Assembly: GCA_013289065.1 (NCBI GenBank)
Contig: JABDAP010000015.1
Span: 1-40,651, forward strand
DNA length: 40,651 nucleotides
Direction: 5' to 3'
Origin: Bacteroidota bacterium
GTDB lineage: Bacteria; Bacteroidota; Bacteroidia; Chitinophagales; Chitinophagaceae
Below are positions 7,990-15,985 of this stretch, one piece after another. The notes under the pieces were generated by a model. That model worked only from the letters and a program-made list of their open reading frames with translations. It was not told the DNA's origin and made no database searches. Position 1 is the first letter of the stretch, and every line of letters begins with the position of its first letter. The position numbers were made by a program, and so were the translations under genes.

Positions 7990-8090
7990 CTTTTTCTTTT
8001 CCCGGTGTAACCCGGATCAGACTATGGTTTTCTCTTATAGATTTCCATATAGTAAATGAGGAAACGTATACCATAATCAGTACTAAAACT
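7990..8090 (-). promoter_or_regulatory. Divergent TPP-riboswitch-like leader
   Basis: Read on the minus strand, this leader contains CTGATCCGGGTTACACCGG (8020-8002), which matches the conserved 3' half of the thiamine-pyrophosphate riboswitch with its small P5 hairpin. Upstream are an AGAGAAA (like the CUGAGA motif), a pairing ATGGT/ACCAT that fits helix P2, and TTTCC/GGAAA that fits P3. The usual GCGUAGGGA after P5 is replaced by GAAAAGAAA, and I see no good closing P1. So it is either a decayed TPP riboswitch or a variant with another ligand. The terminator at 7947-7970 follows it. Confidence 0.5.
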
Positions 8091-8247
8091 ATGCCACCAC
8101 TATTAGCACTCTATTGCATGCGTTTTCTTTTTGATGTGAAGAAAATTCTACAGATTTTGGTTTAACACACCACAAAGATTTACAGAGATCTGCGGAACAG
8201 AAATTTCAATTTTGTTGTTCCTGTTAAAACTATTTTAATTATATCTT

Positions 8248-9540
8248 ATGAAACAGATCTCTGCTGCATTGCTTGCTGCTGTGTTATTTATGGCCGGTTG
8301 CCAGGATGCGAATAAAAAAGCAAAAGAAGAAAATACCACACCTGCCGATACAGTGGCTACCAAAGCAGATACTGTAAATCTGCCTGAACCCTTCGCCACG
8401 CAATCCGTAAAAAATTACAGCAAAGTGATCGGATGGCCGGCCGGCAAAACGCCAACTGCACCTGATGGATTTATGGTAAGCAGGTTCGCAGATAGCCTCG
8501 ACCACCCACGCTGGATCTATGTGGCTGATAACGGCGATGTATTCGTTTCCGAAGCAAGTACACCACATGGCATTCTCGATAAATTAACCGAGAAAGATAA
8601 GAGCCCGAACAATATCATTCTTTTGCGCGATGCAAATAATGACGGCATACCCGAAACAAGAACAGTTTTTCTGCAAGGCCTCAACCTGCCGTTTGGAATG
8701 CTCATCATCGGGGATAAATTTTATGTGGCCAACACAGACGGCATTATGGAATACCCATATAAAGCGGGGCAGACATCTATCACAGATAAAGGCAAAAAGA
8801 TCATTTCTCTCCCCGCAGGGCCAAGGCACTGGACCAGGAACATCATTACCAATGCTGCGAAAAATAAAATTTATATCGCAATCGGATCTTCAACCAATGT
8901 AGCTGAAAATGGTATTGAAAAAGAAACGCGCCGCGCCAATATTCTTGAAATAAACCCTGACGGAAGCGGTGAAAAAGTATATGCAAGCGGCCTGCGCAAT
9001 CCCGTTGGCATGGATTGGGCGCCAGGTACCAATACACTCTGGACAGCAGTAAACGAAAGAGATGAATTGGGCGATAATTTAGTTCCCGATTATTTAACAA
9101 GTGTTAAAGAAGGTGGCTTTTATGGGTGGCCGTATGCTTATTTCGGACAACATGAAGATCCCCGGATGAAAGAAAAAAACCGTCCGGATCTTGTTCAGCA
9201 GGCGATCGTGCCAGATGTTTCATTGGGCAATCATACGGCTTCACTCGGGTTGGCTTTTTATACCGGAAATGGATTGGGCGCAAATTACCAGGGCGGCGCT
9301 TTTATAGGCCAGCACGGATCATGGAACCGTTCCGTACTCAGCGGTTATGAAGTAGCGTATGTTCCTTTTAAAAATGGAAAACCGTCAGGCAAGCCGCAGG
9401 ATTTTCTTACCGGTTTTATTTCTGATGCATCAAAGAGTGAAGTGTTCGGAAGGCCTGTTGGTGTGGCAGTTGCAAAAGACGGCTCACTGCTTGTTGCTGA
9501 TGATGGTTCCAATATTATCTGGCGCGTGAGCAAAAAATAA
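8248..9540 (+). CDS. PQQ-dependent sugar dehydrogenase-like lipoprotein
   Basis: The 430-residue protein is a second member of the sorbosone/glucose dehydrogenase-like propeller family. It begins with a lipoprotein signal (MKQISAALLAAVLFMAGCQD, lipobox MAGC). A threonine/lysine-rich linker follows (about 20-45), then the propeller with HPRWIYVADNGDVFVSE, GLRNPVGMDWAPGT, AVNERDELGD and GGFYGWPYAYFGQ. GQHGSWNRS is a conserved motif near the active site in the family. It diverges from the paralogue at 6701-7936. Its own leader (8075-8247) shows no riboswitch. The substrate is unknown, and no PQQ synthesis genes are in the window. Confidence 0.85.
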   Translation: MKQISAALLAAVLFMAGCQDANKKAKEENTTPADTVATKADTVNLPEPFATQSVKNYSKVIGWPAGKTPTAPDGFMVSRFADSLDHPRWIYVADNGDVFVSEASTPHGILDKLTEKDKSPNNIILLRDANNDGIPETRTVFLQGLNLPFGMLIIGDKFYVANTDGIMEYPYKAGQTSITDKGKKIISLPAGPRHWTRNIITNAAKNKIYIAIGSSTNVAENGIEKETRRANILEINPDGSGEKVYASGLRNPVGMDWAPGTNTLWTAVNERDELGDNLVPDYLTSVKEGGFYGWPYAYFGQHEDPRMKEKNRPDLVQQAIVPDVSLGNHTASLGLAFYTGNGLGANYQGGAFIGQHGSWNRSVLSGYEVAYVPFKNGKPSGKPQDFLTGFISDASKSEVFGRPVGVAVAKDGSLLVADDGSNIIWRVSKK

Positions 9541-9541
9541 C

Positions 9542-9572
9542 TTGTTCAGAAATGTAGAACGGCATACAATTG
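9542..9572 (+). promoter_or_regulatory. Possible promoter of the orphan riboswitch
   Basis: TTG at 9542-9544 and TACAATTG at 9565-9572 match the Bacteroidota promoter pattern (TTG, about 19 nt, TAnnTTTG) with a 20-nt spacer and one mismatch. It would start RNA just before the riboswitch at 9594. It directly follows the dehydrogenase stop codon. Confidence 0.35.
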
Positions 9573-9593
9573 GCAGTATCTATTATACAACTT

Positions 9594-9679
9594 CATGTGA
9601 GAAGGGGTGGAAATTCTTCCTGAGAAATAAACCCTTAGTGATCTGATCCGGGTAATACCGGCGTAGAAAGGAACACATG
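9594..9679 (+). promoter_or_regulatory. TPP riboswitch, no downstream gene
   Basis: All conserved parts of the thiamine-pyrophosphate riboswitch are present in order: P1 closed by CATGTG (9594-9599) and CACATG (9674-9679); GGGGTGG starting P2; a P3 hairpin GGAA/TTCC (9609-9620); CTGAGA (9620-9625); ACCCTT (9631-9636); and CTGATCCGGGTAATACCGG (9643-9661) followed by CGTAGAAAGGAA. It is followed by a strong terminator, but no plus-strand gene lies downstream until 11934, and the next two genes are on the opposite strand. TPP binding is established for this family; what it regulates here is unclear. Confidence 0.92.
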
Positions 9680-9687
9680 ATAACGGG

Positions 9688-9719
9688 GCTCCGGTGTTAA
9701 ACCGGAGCTTTTATTTTTT
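9688..9719 (+). terminator. Terminator behind the TPP riboswitch
   Basis: Perfect 8-bp stem GCTCCGGT (9688-9695) and ACCGGAGC (9701-9708), loop GTTAA, followed by TTTTATTTTTT. It is the expected expression platform of the riboswitch, and may also end the dehydrogenase transcript. Confidence 0.88.
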
Positions 9720-9799
9720 ACGGCTTATCAAAAATATGTTGTTGTTATTTGGCAGTGAATGGACGGTGAGAGGCCGTTAATGAATAAACAATAATGATC

Positions 9800-10954
9800 T
9801 TACTGCAGTGATATCGTCATATGATCACCCCAAACAATTGGTGCAGCGGCATTTGCAGGATCGGTGTTCCATAAACATTCGCGAACCGTCATTTTTTTTG
9901 TATCTGTATTGATGGTTACGAGTTGAAAGGATAATTTGGTTTCATCAACAGCGGAATATTTTCCTTTCATCGGCGAATCGGAACGGAAGCAGGGAAGCGC
10001 GATATCATTATCCGGCCCTTTATAAATATAAAATTCCTTATAGTTGCTGTGCCCGTGAAAAAATGCTTTGATATTGGGATGCGCTTTTAAAAAAACAACA
10101 AACCCTTTTTGTTCCATCACGGTTCCCTGTGTATTGCCGTCTTTAAATTGTTCTGTTAACAGGTTTTCAAATTTATCGGCGCCATTGATATCGTGTTGCC
10201 CGTTTGGATTGGTAAAATGTTTACTGTCCGCTTCAGGCGGATCATGCATAAACAACATCACCGGCGTTGAGGAAGGAATATTTTTCAGGTCGTTCGCTAA
10301 CCATACACGGTTGGCTGAATCGGCCCAGATGGTCAGAAAAACAAAATGGATACCGCCGATGTTTTTTGAATAATTGATCTTATCCGTTGCATAGTTATAA
10401 GTGTCTTTTGTTTTTGCAACGGAAGGATGCAGCATTAAATTATAGATGCCCGCCATCGATGTTGCATCTGTCGGCGGAACCATCGGCCTGTAAAAACCAA
10501 TTGCATCCGATGCATCGTGGTTGCCTGGTACCAATAAAAGTTCAGCCGGTTTTCCTTCTTTGTTTTGAATAGTGAGCTTGTGCCCGTAATCTTCTGTGAA
10601 TTGCTTCCAGGAAACTGCGGCGGCCTGGTAACCGTTTTCTTCACGGTTGGCGATATCACCCGTTTCTGCAACATAACCGATCGCGCTTATTTTTTTTCCT
10701 GCGCCGATGCCCGCATCATTGGGAAGCTGTAATCCCGGCAAAGTATTGATCTGGCTGATCATTGCTTCATTTACAATCTGCGAATCCACACTGTCCATAC
10801 CCCTGAATGTTTTTCTCGTAATGCCATAATGCACATCAGAAATAAAAACAAAATGAAGAAGATGAGAAGTATCGGCATAAAATGCAGACGCATCATCGCC
10901 AACAAAAATCAAAAAAAGAAAAGCAAAAAATATTTTTCTTATTATGTATCTCAT
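9800..10954 (-). CDS. Secreted calcineurin-like metallophosphoesterase
   Basis: The 384-residue enzyme has the full metal-binding signature of calcineurin-type phosphoesterases: SDVHYG (residues 39-44), TGDIAN, GNHDA, a later FMHDPP and HGHSN. These residues bind two metal ions for hydrolysis of phosphomonoesters or diesters. A hydrophobic N terminus ending DASAFYAD looks like a signal peptide, so it probably acts in the periplasm or outside. Its substrate cannot be read from the sequence. It lies 48 nt behind the VIT1-like gene on the same strand, so the two may be cotranscribed; the gap contains short CCAGACT repeats. Confidence 0.85.
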   Translation of the reverse strand: MRYIIRKIFFAFLFLIFVGDDASAFYADTSHLLHFVFISDVHYGITRKTFRGMDSVDSQIVNEAMISQINTLPGLQLPNDAGIGAGKKISAIGYVAETGDIANREENGYQAAAVSWKQFTEDYGHKLTIQNKEGKPAELLLVPGNHDASDAIGFYRPMVPPTDATSMAGIYNLMLHPSVAKTKDTYNYATDKINYSKNIGGIHFVFLTIWADSANRVWLANDLKNIPSSTPVMLFMHDPPEADSKHFTNPNGQHDINGADKFENLLTEQFKDGNTQGTVMEQKGFVVFLKAHPNIKAFFHGHSNYKEFYIYKGPDNDIALPCFRSDSPMKGKYSAVDETKLSFQLVTINTDTKKMTVRECLWNTDPANAAAPIVWGDHMTISLQ

Positions 10955-10973
10955 ACAATTATTTATTACCCCA

Positions 10974-11001
10974 GACTTCTAACTCCAGACTCCAGACTTT
11001 T
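10974..11001. repeat. Short CCAGACT repeats
   Basis: The gap between the VIT1-like and phosphoesterase genes contains three near-copies of the word (T/C)CCAGACT within 28 nt. This kind of low-complexity intergenic sequence recurs elsewhere in the window with other words. Confidence 0.5.
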
Positions 11002-11002
11002 C

Positions 11003-11710
11003 TCAACCCTGTATCCACTTTGCAATCCCGAACGCACAACCCGCAGCCAGCGCACCGATAAAAGCAACTTTCAAAGCGCCTTTCCAGGGAGAGGTTCCGG
11101 TGAGTTTACTTTTAAAATAACCGAATACCAATAAACAAAGCAATGTGCCGATTGCAGAGATACGTAAACCGCTGATCCCGTCTTTCACAAAAAAGTACGG
11201 GCTCAGTGGGATCAATCCGCCAACAATATAAGACATGCCGATATTAAATGCACTCTTCCTTGCTCTTTTAGGATCAGGGCATTCCAATCCCAATTCATAC
11301 TTCATCATAAAATCTGCCCAGCGGTCTTTGTCTTTGATCAGTTCCTGCATAGCCTGTTCGCCTACTGAAGCGCTCAGCCCTAATCCCCTGAAAAATTCGC
11401 GTACTTCTTCTTTTTCAACTTCGGGTAAATGTTCTATTTCGTAATACTCTCTTTTCAATTCGCTGTTATAATGATCCAGTTCGGTCTTTCCGGCAAGATA
11501 ACCCCCTAAACCCATGGCAATAGAACCGGCGGCTATTTCGGCAATGCCTGCGATCACGATCAGATTTACATCTTTCACCGCCCCACTCAAACCTGCAGCC
11601 AGCGCAAAGGGAACGGTTAATCCATCAGACATGCCGATCACTACATCTTTTAATATTTCGGTGCTTTTCAGATGCTGCTCAGAATGTGCATGTAGATGAT
11701 GTGCTTCCAT
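11003..11710 (-). CDS. VIT1/CCC1-family iron/manganese transporter
   Basis: The 235-residue membrane protein belongs to the VIT1/CCC1 family of divalent metal transporters, which move Fe or Mn out of the cytosol. The first helix carries DVVIGMSDGLTVPFALAAGLSGA, the family hallmark. The second has GIAEIAAGSIAMGLGGYLAGKTE. A cytosolic loop rich in Glu (EREYY-like, about residues 85-150) forms the metal-binding domain, and three more membrane segments follow. The start at 11710 gives a histidine-rich N terminus (MEAHHLHAHSEQH). It lies upstream of the phosphoesterase gene on the same strand. A role in metal detoxification is inferred from the family. Confidence 0.9.
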   Translation of the reverse strand: MEAHHLHAHSEQHLKSTEILKDVVIGMSDGLTVPFALAAGLSGAVKDVNLIVIAGIAEIAAGSIAMGLGGYLAGKTELDHYNSELKREYYEIEHLPEVEKEEVREFFRGLGLSASVGEQAMQELIKDKDRWADFMMKYELGLECPDPKRARKSAFNIGMSYIVGGLIPLSPYFFVKDGISGLRISAIGTLLCLLVFGYFKSKLTGTSPWKGALKVAFIGALAAGCAFGIAKWIQG

Positions 11711-11933
11711 GAAAATATTTTACCTAAGATAATAAAGGATTTACGGGTGGAAGCATCAAAGTTTTTATCAAAGCGGAAACGCAGGCATGCATGGGTTATG
11801 CAGCATTCCGCGTAATCTGTCCGGACGCTGCGTGTCCGCGATTAAAAAACGTTTGTTAACACGCAGGTAACCTTCCCGTAACAATTCCGTAACATACCAA
11901 AAGCAACTTTGCAGCGAAACCAAAACAAAGACC

Positions 11934-14900
11934 ATGTTTAAAAAAATGCTTGCAGTGGCGCAGTTTGTCGCTATCCTTCTTGTATCTGCAACCACATTCG
12001 CCCAGGAAACTACTGCTACACTCAGTGGTTATGTTAAAGATGCCAAAGGTGCATTTGTAAGTGGTGCAACAATAAGTGTGAAACATGTGCCAACGGGTTT
12101 TACGGCAACGGCACAAACTAACAGCAAAGGAATCTTTGTAATGCCCAACCTGAGAGCGGGCGGCCCATATACCGTTAAGATATCTTTTGTTGGATATAAA
12201 GATGAAATGTTCAATGATGTAAACCTTGGGCTCGGCGCTAATCCTGAAGTAACCGTTGCATTAACGCCTACTGCAACCGTACTTACTGAAGTAACCGTTT
12301 CTGCTGCAGGAAGAAAACAAATAGTTGGCGCTACTACGATCGGTGCAAGACAAATGTCTGTATTGCCCACACTGGGCAGAAGTTTGTCTGATTTTACACG
12401 CCTTACACCACAATCAAATAACAACTCATTTGCAGGATCCAATTTCCGTTACAATAACCTTACGATCGATGGCGCTGTTAACAATGATGCGATCGGTTTC
12501 AGTAATTCATTCGGTGGTGTGAGCGGTGGCGGACAAAGCGGTGCTGCCGGATCAGGTACACGTACCAATCCTTACAGCCTTGATGTAATTCAGGAAGTAC
12601 AGGTTCAGCTTGCACCATTTGATGTTAAGCAGGGAAACTTTACCGGTGGCAGTGTGAATGCTGTTACAAAAAGCGGTACGAATGATTTTCACGGATCGGT
12701 ATATGGTTATGGAAGAAGCCAGGCAATGGTTGGTAAAAGTGTTGATGGATTGAAAACACCTATCGGACCTGATTTTCATGATTACCAATATGGCGCAACA
12801 TTAAGCGGGCCGATCGCTCATGACAAAGCTTTCTTTATTGTGAACTTTGAACAGACACGCCACCAGGAACCTACCTTTTACAATGCAGGCGATCCGGGTG
12901 CAGCGGTTACGGTTGCTGATGCCACAACTATTTACAACCAGTTGAAAACAAAATACAATTACGACGCAGGCGCTTACCTCGGGCAGTATAAAGTTTTTAC
13001 CAACAGCGATAAAATATTTGCACGTCTAGATTTTAATCTTGATCCGAAAAATACACTCAGCGTTCGTGCTATCTATACAAAGGGATGGGGCAATAACCTT
13101 GAGCGCACATCGACCAATTTCCAGTTTGGGTCAACTGACTTTACTCAATATACTACCAACGTAAACCTTACGGCAGAACTGAAGAGCAAGATCTCCAACA
13201 ATGTAAGCAACCAGTTCAATGTGAGTTATATCAATGTTCATGAGTACAGGGATTTTCCGGGTACATTATCTCCGTTCATGGATATCGGCGGCGGTGCAAT
13301 ATGGTTAGGTACCTGGAGGGAAGCATCTATCTATAACATGAAACAAAAGACCATTGAGATCAGCGATAACCTTACCATTAACAGCGGCATCAATAAATTC
13401 ACGATCGGGACGCATAATGAATTTTATGACCTCACCTATGGTTTCATCAACTCATGGAACGGGCGTTGGGAATATTCAAACCTTACAAATTTTCTTGCTG
13501 ATAAACCAAGCCGTATCCGCGGCGCTTATACAACAGATCCGAAATTGCCTAACGACAGAAATGCTATCTATAACAATCCGCCAAGCCCTTACAGTGTAGG
13601 CCTGATGAGCGTATACGGACAGGATGAAATTTCTGCCAGCACCAATTTCAAGATCACTCCGGGCATACGTATCGACTATTCCAAATTAGGTAATCCGATA
13701 CCTGTTGATGCGGGTTTTGCAACATCAGTAAGCAATACCACAACACCTACTTATACCAATACGCCTTTCAGCCAATTGAACAACCAGTGGCTTGGTAAAG
13801 CAACATTTTCACCAAGGCTCGGATTTAGCTGGGATGTGAATTCAAATCAATCATTGATCATCCGCGGCGGGCTCGGTATGTTTATCGGAAGGATGCCGTT
13901 TGCATGGTTGGGTTATGCTGAAACATTAAGTGGTGGTTATTATAATAACATCGATTTCAAACCTGCTGCAAGCAATACAGTTGGCGGTAATGTTTCAATT
14001 CCTTTGGCGATCAATCCGTTGTTCCTGAAAGATACCATCAATGCACACGCACTCCCCAGTGCAAATGCTGCAAATACAAGGGAAGTAGATGTGATCGATA
14101 ATAATTTCAAACTTCCACGCATATTACGTACCGATGTTGCGGCTGATTTAAAATTCGGCAAAGGATATAAACTGACATTAGATGTTTTATATACAAAGAC
14201 ATTATATGATGTTCAGTTCCAGCAGATCAATATCAAGGATCAGGTTGAATATTATACTTCCGGCCCTACACTTTCGCCGGTGTATGTTGGCGGAAAACTC
14301 AATAGCCAGTATTCAAACGTGTACATGCTTACAAATACAACACAAGGATACCGCTACAACCTTACTGCACAGTTGAACAAAACAACGAATAATATTAAAA
14401 TGGGAACGCATGCATTCAATCTTAACTGGAGCGCTGCGTATACTTATGGCGTGAGTAAAGACCTGAGCAATGGTATCCGTAATTCATTCCAATCGAATTT
14501 TGAATTGAACCCTGCGATCGTTGCAAACAGCCCGCAGTTAGCGTATTCAAACTTTGACCTTCGCCACCGCATCGTTGGTACATTAGGCGGAACACTTGTG
14601 TGGAACGGAATGCAGGCAACAACACTTACTTTCTTTTATTCAGGACAATCAGGAAGCCCTTACAGTGTAGTATATAATTCAGGCGGCGCGCCGTTTGGTA
14701 ATGCAGCAAATACAAACCTGCCTTATATTCCGAAAGATCAGAATGATATCCGTTTGGTTGATAACGGAACATATACAGCAGCACAGCAATGGACCGATCT
14801 GGATAATTTTATCAAAGGAGATAAATACCTCAGCACACGCAGGGGACAATATGCAGAAAGAAATGCACTGCGCACACCATGGAACCATGAACTGGATCTG

Positions 14901-15227
14901 AAACTGATGCATGAATTCAAACTCAGCAAAACAAATAAAATGCAGAGCCTGCAGATCAGCCTGGATATCTTTAACGTGATGAACCTGATCAACAACGATT
15001 GGGGACATATTTACTTTGTTACCAACGTAAATGACTATACTGTTAACATGCTCACATTTGCGCCTTCAACTGTTGGTGGCGTAACAACTGCAATCGGTAA
15101 ACCAAGTTCAGGTTATTTACCAACATTTACTTTTAATAAACCAACCGGTTTGAATGGACATTATTACACAGTAGATCCACTCAATTCACGCTGGCAGGGC
15201 CAGTTTGGTATAAAATATAATTTCTGA
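11934..15227 (+). CDS. Oar-like TonB-dependent outer-membrane receptor
   Basis: This 1097-residue outer-membrane receptor has a signal peptide (1-23, ending TTFAQE), an N-terminal carboxypeptidase-regulatory-like domain (about 25-110), a plug domain (about 125-250) and a 22-strand barrel ending GIKYNF. The plug shows RTNPYSLDVIQEVQVQLAPFD and GNFTGGSVNAVTKSGTN, patterns typical of Oar-like receptors rather than classic SusC. No susD partner follows; a terminator at 15257-15292 closes the unit. The ligand is unknown. Receptors of this type take up large substrates or act in protein export and adhesion, and the gene context does not choose between these. Confidence 0.9.
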   Translation: MFKKMLAVAQFVAILLVSATTFAQETTATLSGYVKDAKGAFVSGATISVKHVPTGFTATAQTNSKGIFVMPNLRAGGPYTVKISFVGYKDEMFNDVNLGLGANPEVTVALTPTATVLTEVTVSAAGRKQIVGATTIGARQMSVLPTLGRSLSDFTRLTPQSNNNSFAGSNFRYNNLTIDGAVNNDAIGFSNSFGGVSGGGQSGAAGSGTRTNPYSLDVIQEVQVQLAPFDVKQGNFTGGSVNAVTKSGTNDFHGSVYGYGRSQAMVGKSVDGLKTPIGPDFHDYQYGATLSGPIAHDKAFFIVNFEQTRHQEPTFYNAGDPGAAVTVADATTIYNQLKTKYNYDAGAYLGQYKVFTNSDKIFARLDFNLDPKNTLSVRAIYTKGWGNNLERTSTNFQFGSTDFTQYTTNVNLTAELKSKISNNVSNQFNVSYINVHEYRDFPGTLSPFMDIGGGAIWLGTWREASIYNMKQKTIEISDNLTINSGINKFTIGTHNEFYDLTYGFINSWNGRWEYSNLTNFLADKPSRIRGAYTTDPKLPNDRNAIYNNPPSPYSVGLMSVYGQDEISASTNFKITPGIRIDYSKLGNPIPVDAGFATSVSNTTTPTYTNTPFSQLNNQWLGKATFSPRLGFSWDVNSNQSLIIRGGLGMFIGRMPFAWLGYAETLSGGYYNNIDFKPAASNTVGGNVSIPLAINPLFLKDTINAHALPSANAANTREVDVIDNNFKLPRILRTDVAADLKFGKGYKLTLDVLYTKTLYDVQFQQINIKDQVEYYTSGPTLSPVYVGGKLNSQYSNVYMLTNTTQGYRYNLTAQLNKTTNNIKMGTHAFNLNWSAAYTYGVSKDLSNGIRNSFQSNFELNPAIVANSPQLAYSNFDLRHRIVGTLGGTLVWNGMQATTLTFFYSGQSGSPYSVVYNSGGAPFGNAANTNLPYIPKDQNDIRLVDNGTYTAAQQWTDLDNFIKGDKYLSTRRGQYAERNALRTPWNHELDLKLMHEFKLSKTNKMQSLQISLDIFNVMNLINNDWGHIYFVTNVNDYTVNMLTFAPSTVGGVTTAIGKPSSGYLPTFTFNKPTGLNGHYYTVDPLNSRWQGQFGIKYNF

Positions 15228-15256
15228 TGATTGCGGGGGCATTCTCGGAAATCAAT

Positions 15257-15292
15257 AAAAAAAGGTTCGCAATATTGCGAACCTTTTTTTAT
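15257..15292 (+). terminator. Terminator after the TonB receptor gene
   Basis: A perfect palindrome (GGTTCGCAAT followed by ATTGCGAACC, 15264-15283) with flanking A and T runs lies 30 nt after the stop codon. It can work in both directions. Confidence 0.85.
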
Positions 15293-15296
15293 TACG

Positions 15297-15386
15297 AGTG
15301 AGTGGTGAGTGGTGAATAGTGAATGGTCAATAGTCAATAGTCAATAGTGATGCATGCCCACTCACTACTGCCTATTGACCATTCAC
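15297..15386. repeat. Nested GTGA-type hairpin with CAATAGT tandem repeat
   Basis: A perfect 15-nt inverted repeat joins 15319-15333 (GTGAATGGTCAATAG) and 15372-15386 (its complement). An outer GTGAGTGG pairs with CCACTCAC near 15358-15365. Three tandem copies of CAATAGT lie at 15328-15348. The right arm includes the stop codon of the DUF983 gene. Confidence 0.75.
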
Positions 15387-15844
15387 CAATTATGCATCTG
15401 CTCCTTCACCATCCTCTCCGGTTCTTTAAGCGGATGTTCTTTCCATTTAGGGTCATAGCTCACAAACCAGCTCAGCCATAAAACCCTCGACAAACGCATG
15501 ATCAATGGTTGTGCAATAAGTAATAGGGTAAAAGAAATTCCCATCCAGTAAAAGATCCGGTCATCGTTTATAGAAAAAGTTACACCGATCAAAACTTTCC
15601 ATGCAACAAAACTGGCGGTTAAAAAAGCAATGCTCAGGGCATAGCTTACATAACCTGTTCCATAATAAAACCCAACTTCAATTTCTGTAGGCTGGCCGCA
15701 AACGGGGCAGTGTTCGTGCATTTGAACGCTGTTCTTTTTATACGCATTGTCTTTCACGAAAACTTTACCTTCCCGGCACCTGGGGCAACGGTTGGTAAGA
15801 ACGCTTACAATGTAAAATCTTTTTTTGGCAGATGTTTCCGGCAT
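15383..15844 (-). CDS. DUF983 family membrane protein
   Basis: The 153-residue protein matches DUF983, a family of unknown function. It has an N-terminal zinc-ribbon-like pair of motifs, CPRCREGK (residues 18-25) and CPVCG (about 45-49), then two membrane helices (about 65-87 and 97-120) and a basic/acidic cytosolic tail. In Bacteroidota this family is usually a short membrane protein with a rubredoxin-like metal site. A TTG at 15847 would add one residue; the ATG at 15844 was taken. The stop codon lies inside a palindromic repeat. The gene is downstream of murF on the same strand, but a long hairpin separates them. Confidence 0.8.
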   Translation of the reverse strand: MPETSAKKRFYIVSVLTNRCPRCREGKVFVKDNAYKKNSVQMHEHCPVCGQPTEIEVGFYYGTGYVSYALSIAFLTASFVAWKVLIGVTFSINDDRIFYWMGISFTLLLIAQPLIMRLSRVLWLSWFVSYDPKWKEHPLKEPERMVKEQMHNW

Positions 15845-15897
15845 CAAAGTGTGGTTGATTCATGCGAAGTTACTCTTTGGTTGGTAAGAAGGTTAAA

Positions 15898-15967
15898 AAA
15901 GTTAAAAAGGTTAAACTGGTTAAAAAAGTAAATAGACCTTTTTAACCAGTTTAACCTTTTTAACTTT
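15898..15967. repeat. Perfect 29-bp inverted repeat (GTTAAA-rich hairpin)
   Basis: Arms 15898-15926 and 15939-15967 are perfectly complementary, with a 12-nt loop between. The arms are built from GTTAAA/GGTTAAA words, which also repeat just outside. The element lies between the murF stop and the DUF983 start and may act as a terminator or RNA-processing hairpin for the minus-strand transcript. Confidence 0.85.
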
Positions 15968-15985
15968 CTTGACTATTTTAACCCT

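Noticed and set aside
7937..8074. N-terminal extension of the dehydrogenase-like gene, including IRVTPGKEK
   Set aside because: It translates the riboswitch-like leader and the terminator. The signal peptide starts at the ATG at 7936.
11934..15227. TonB receptor as part of a SusC/SusD polysaccharide utilisation locus
   Set aside because: No susD or glycosidase gene follows, and the plug motifs are Oar-like.
15319..15386. CAATAGT tandem repeats as a possible CRISPR array
   Set aside because: Units are only 7 nt without spacers, and no cas gene is nearby.
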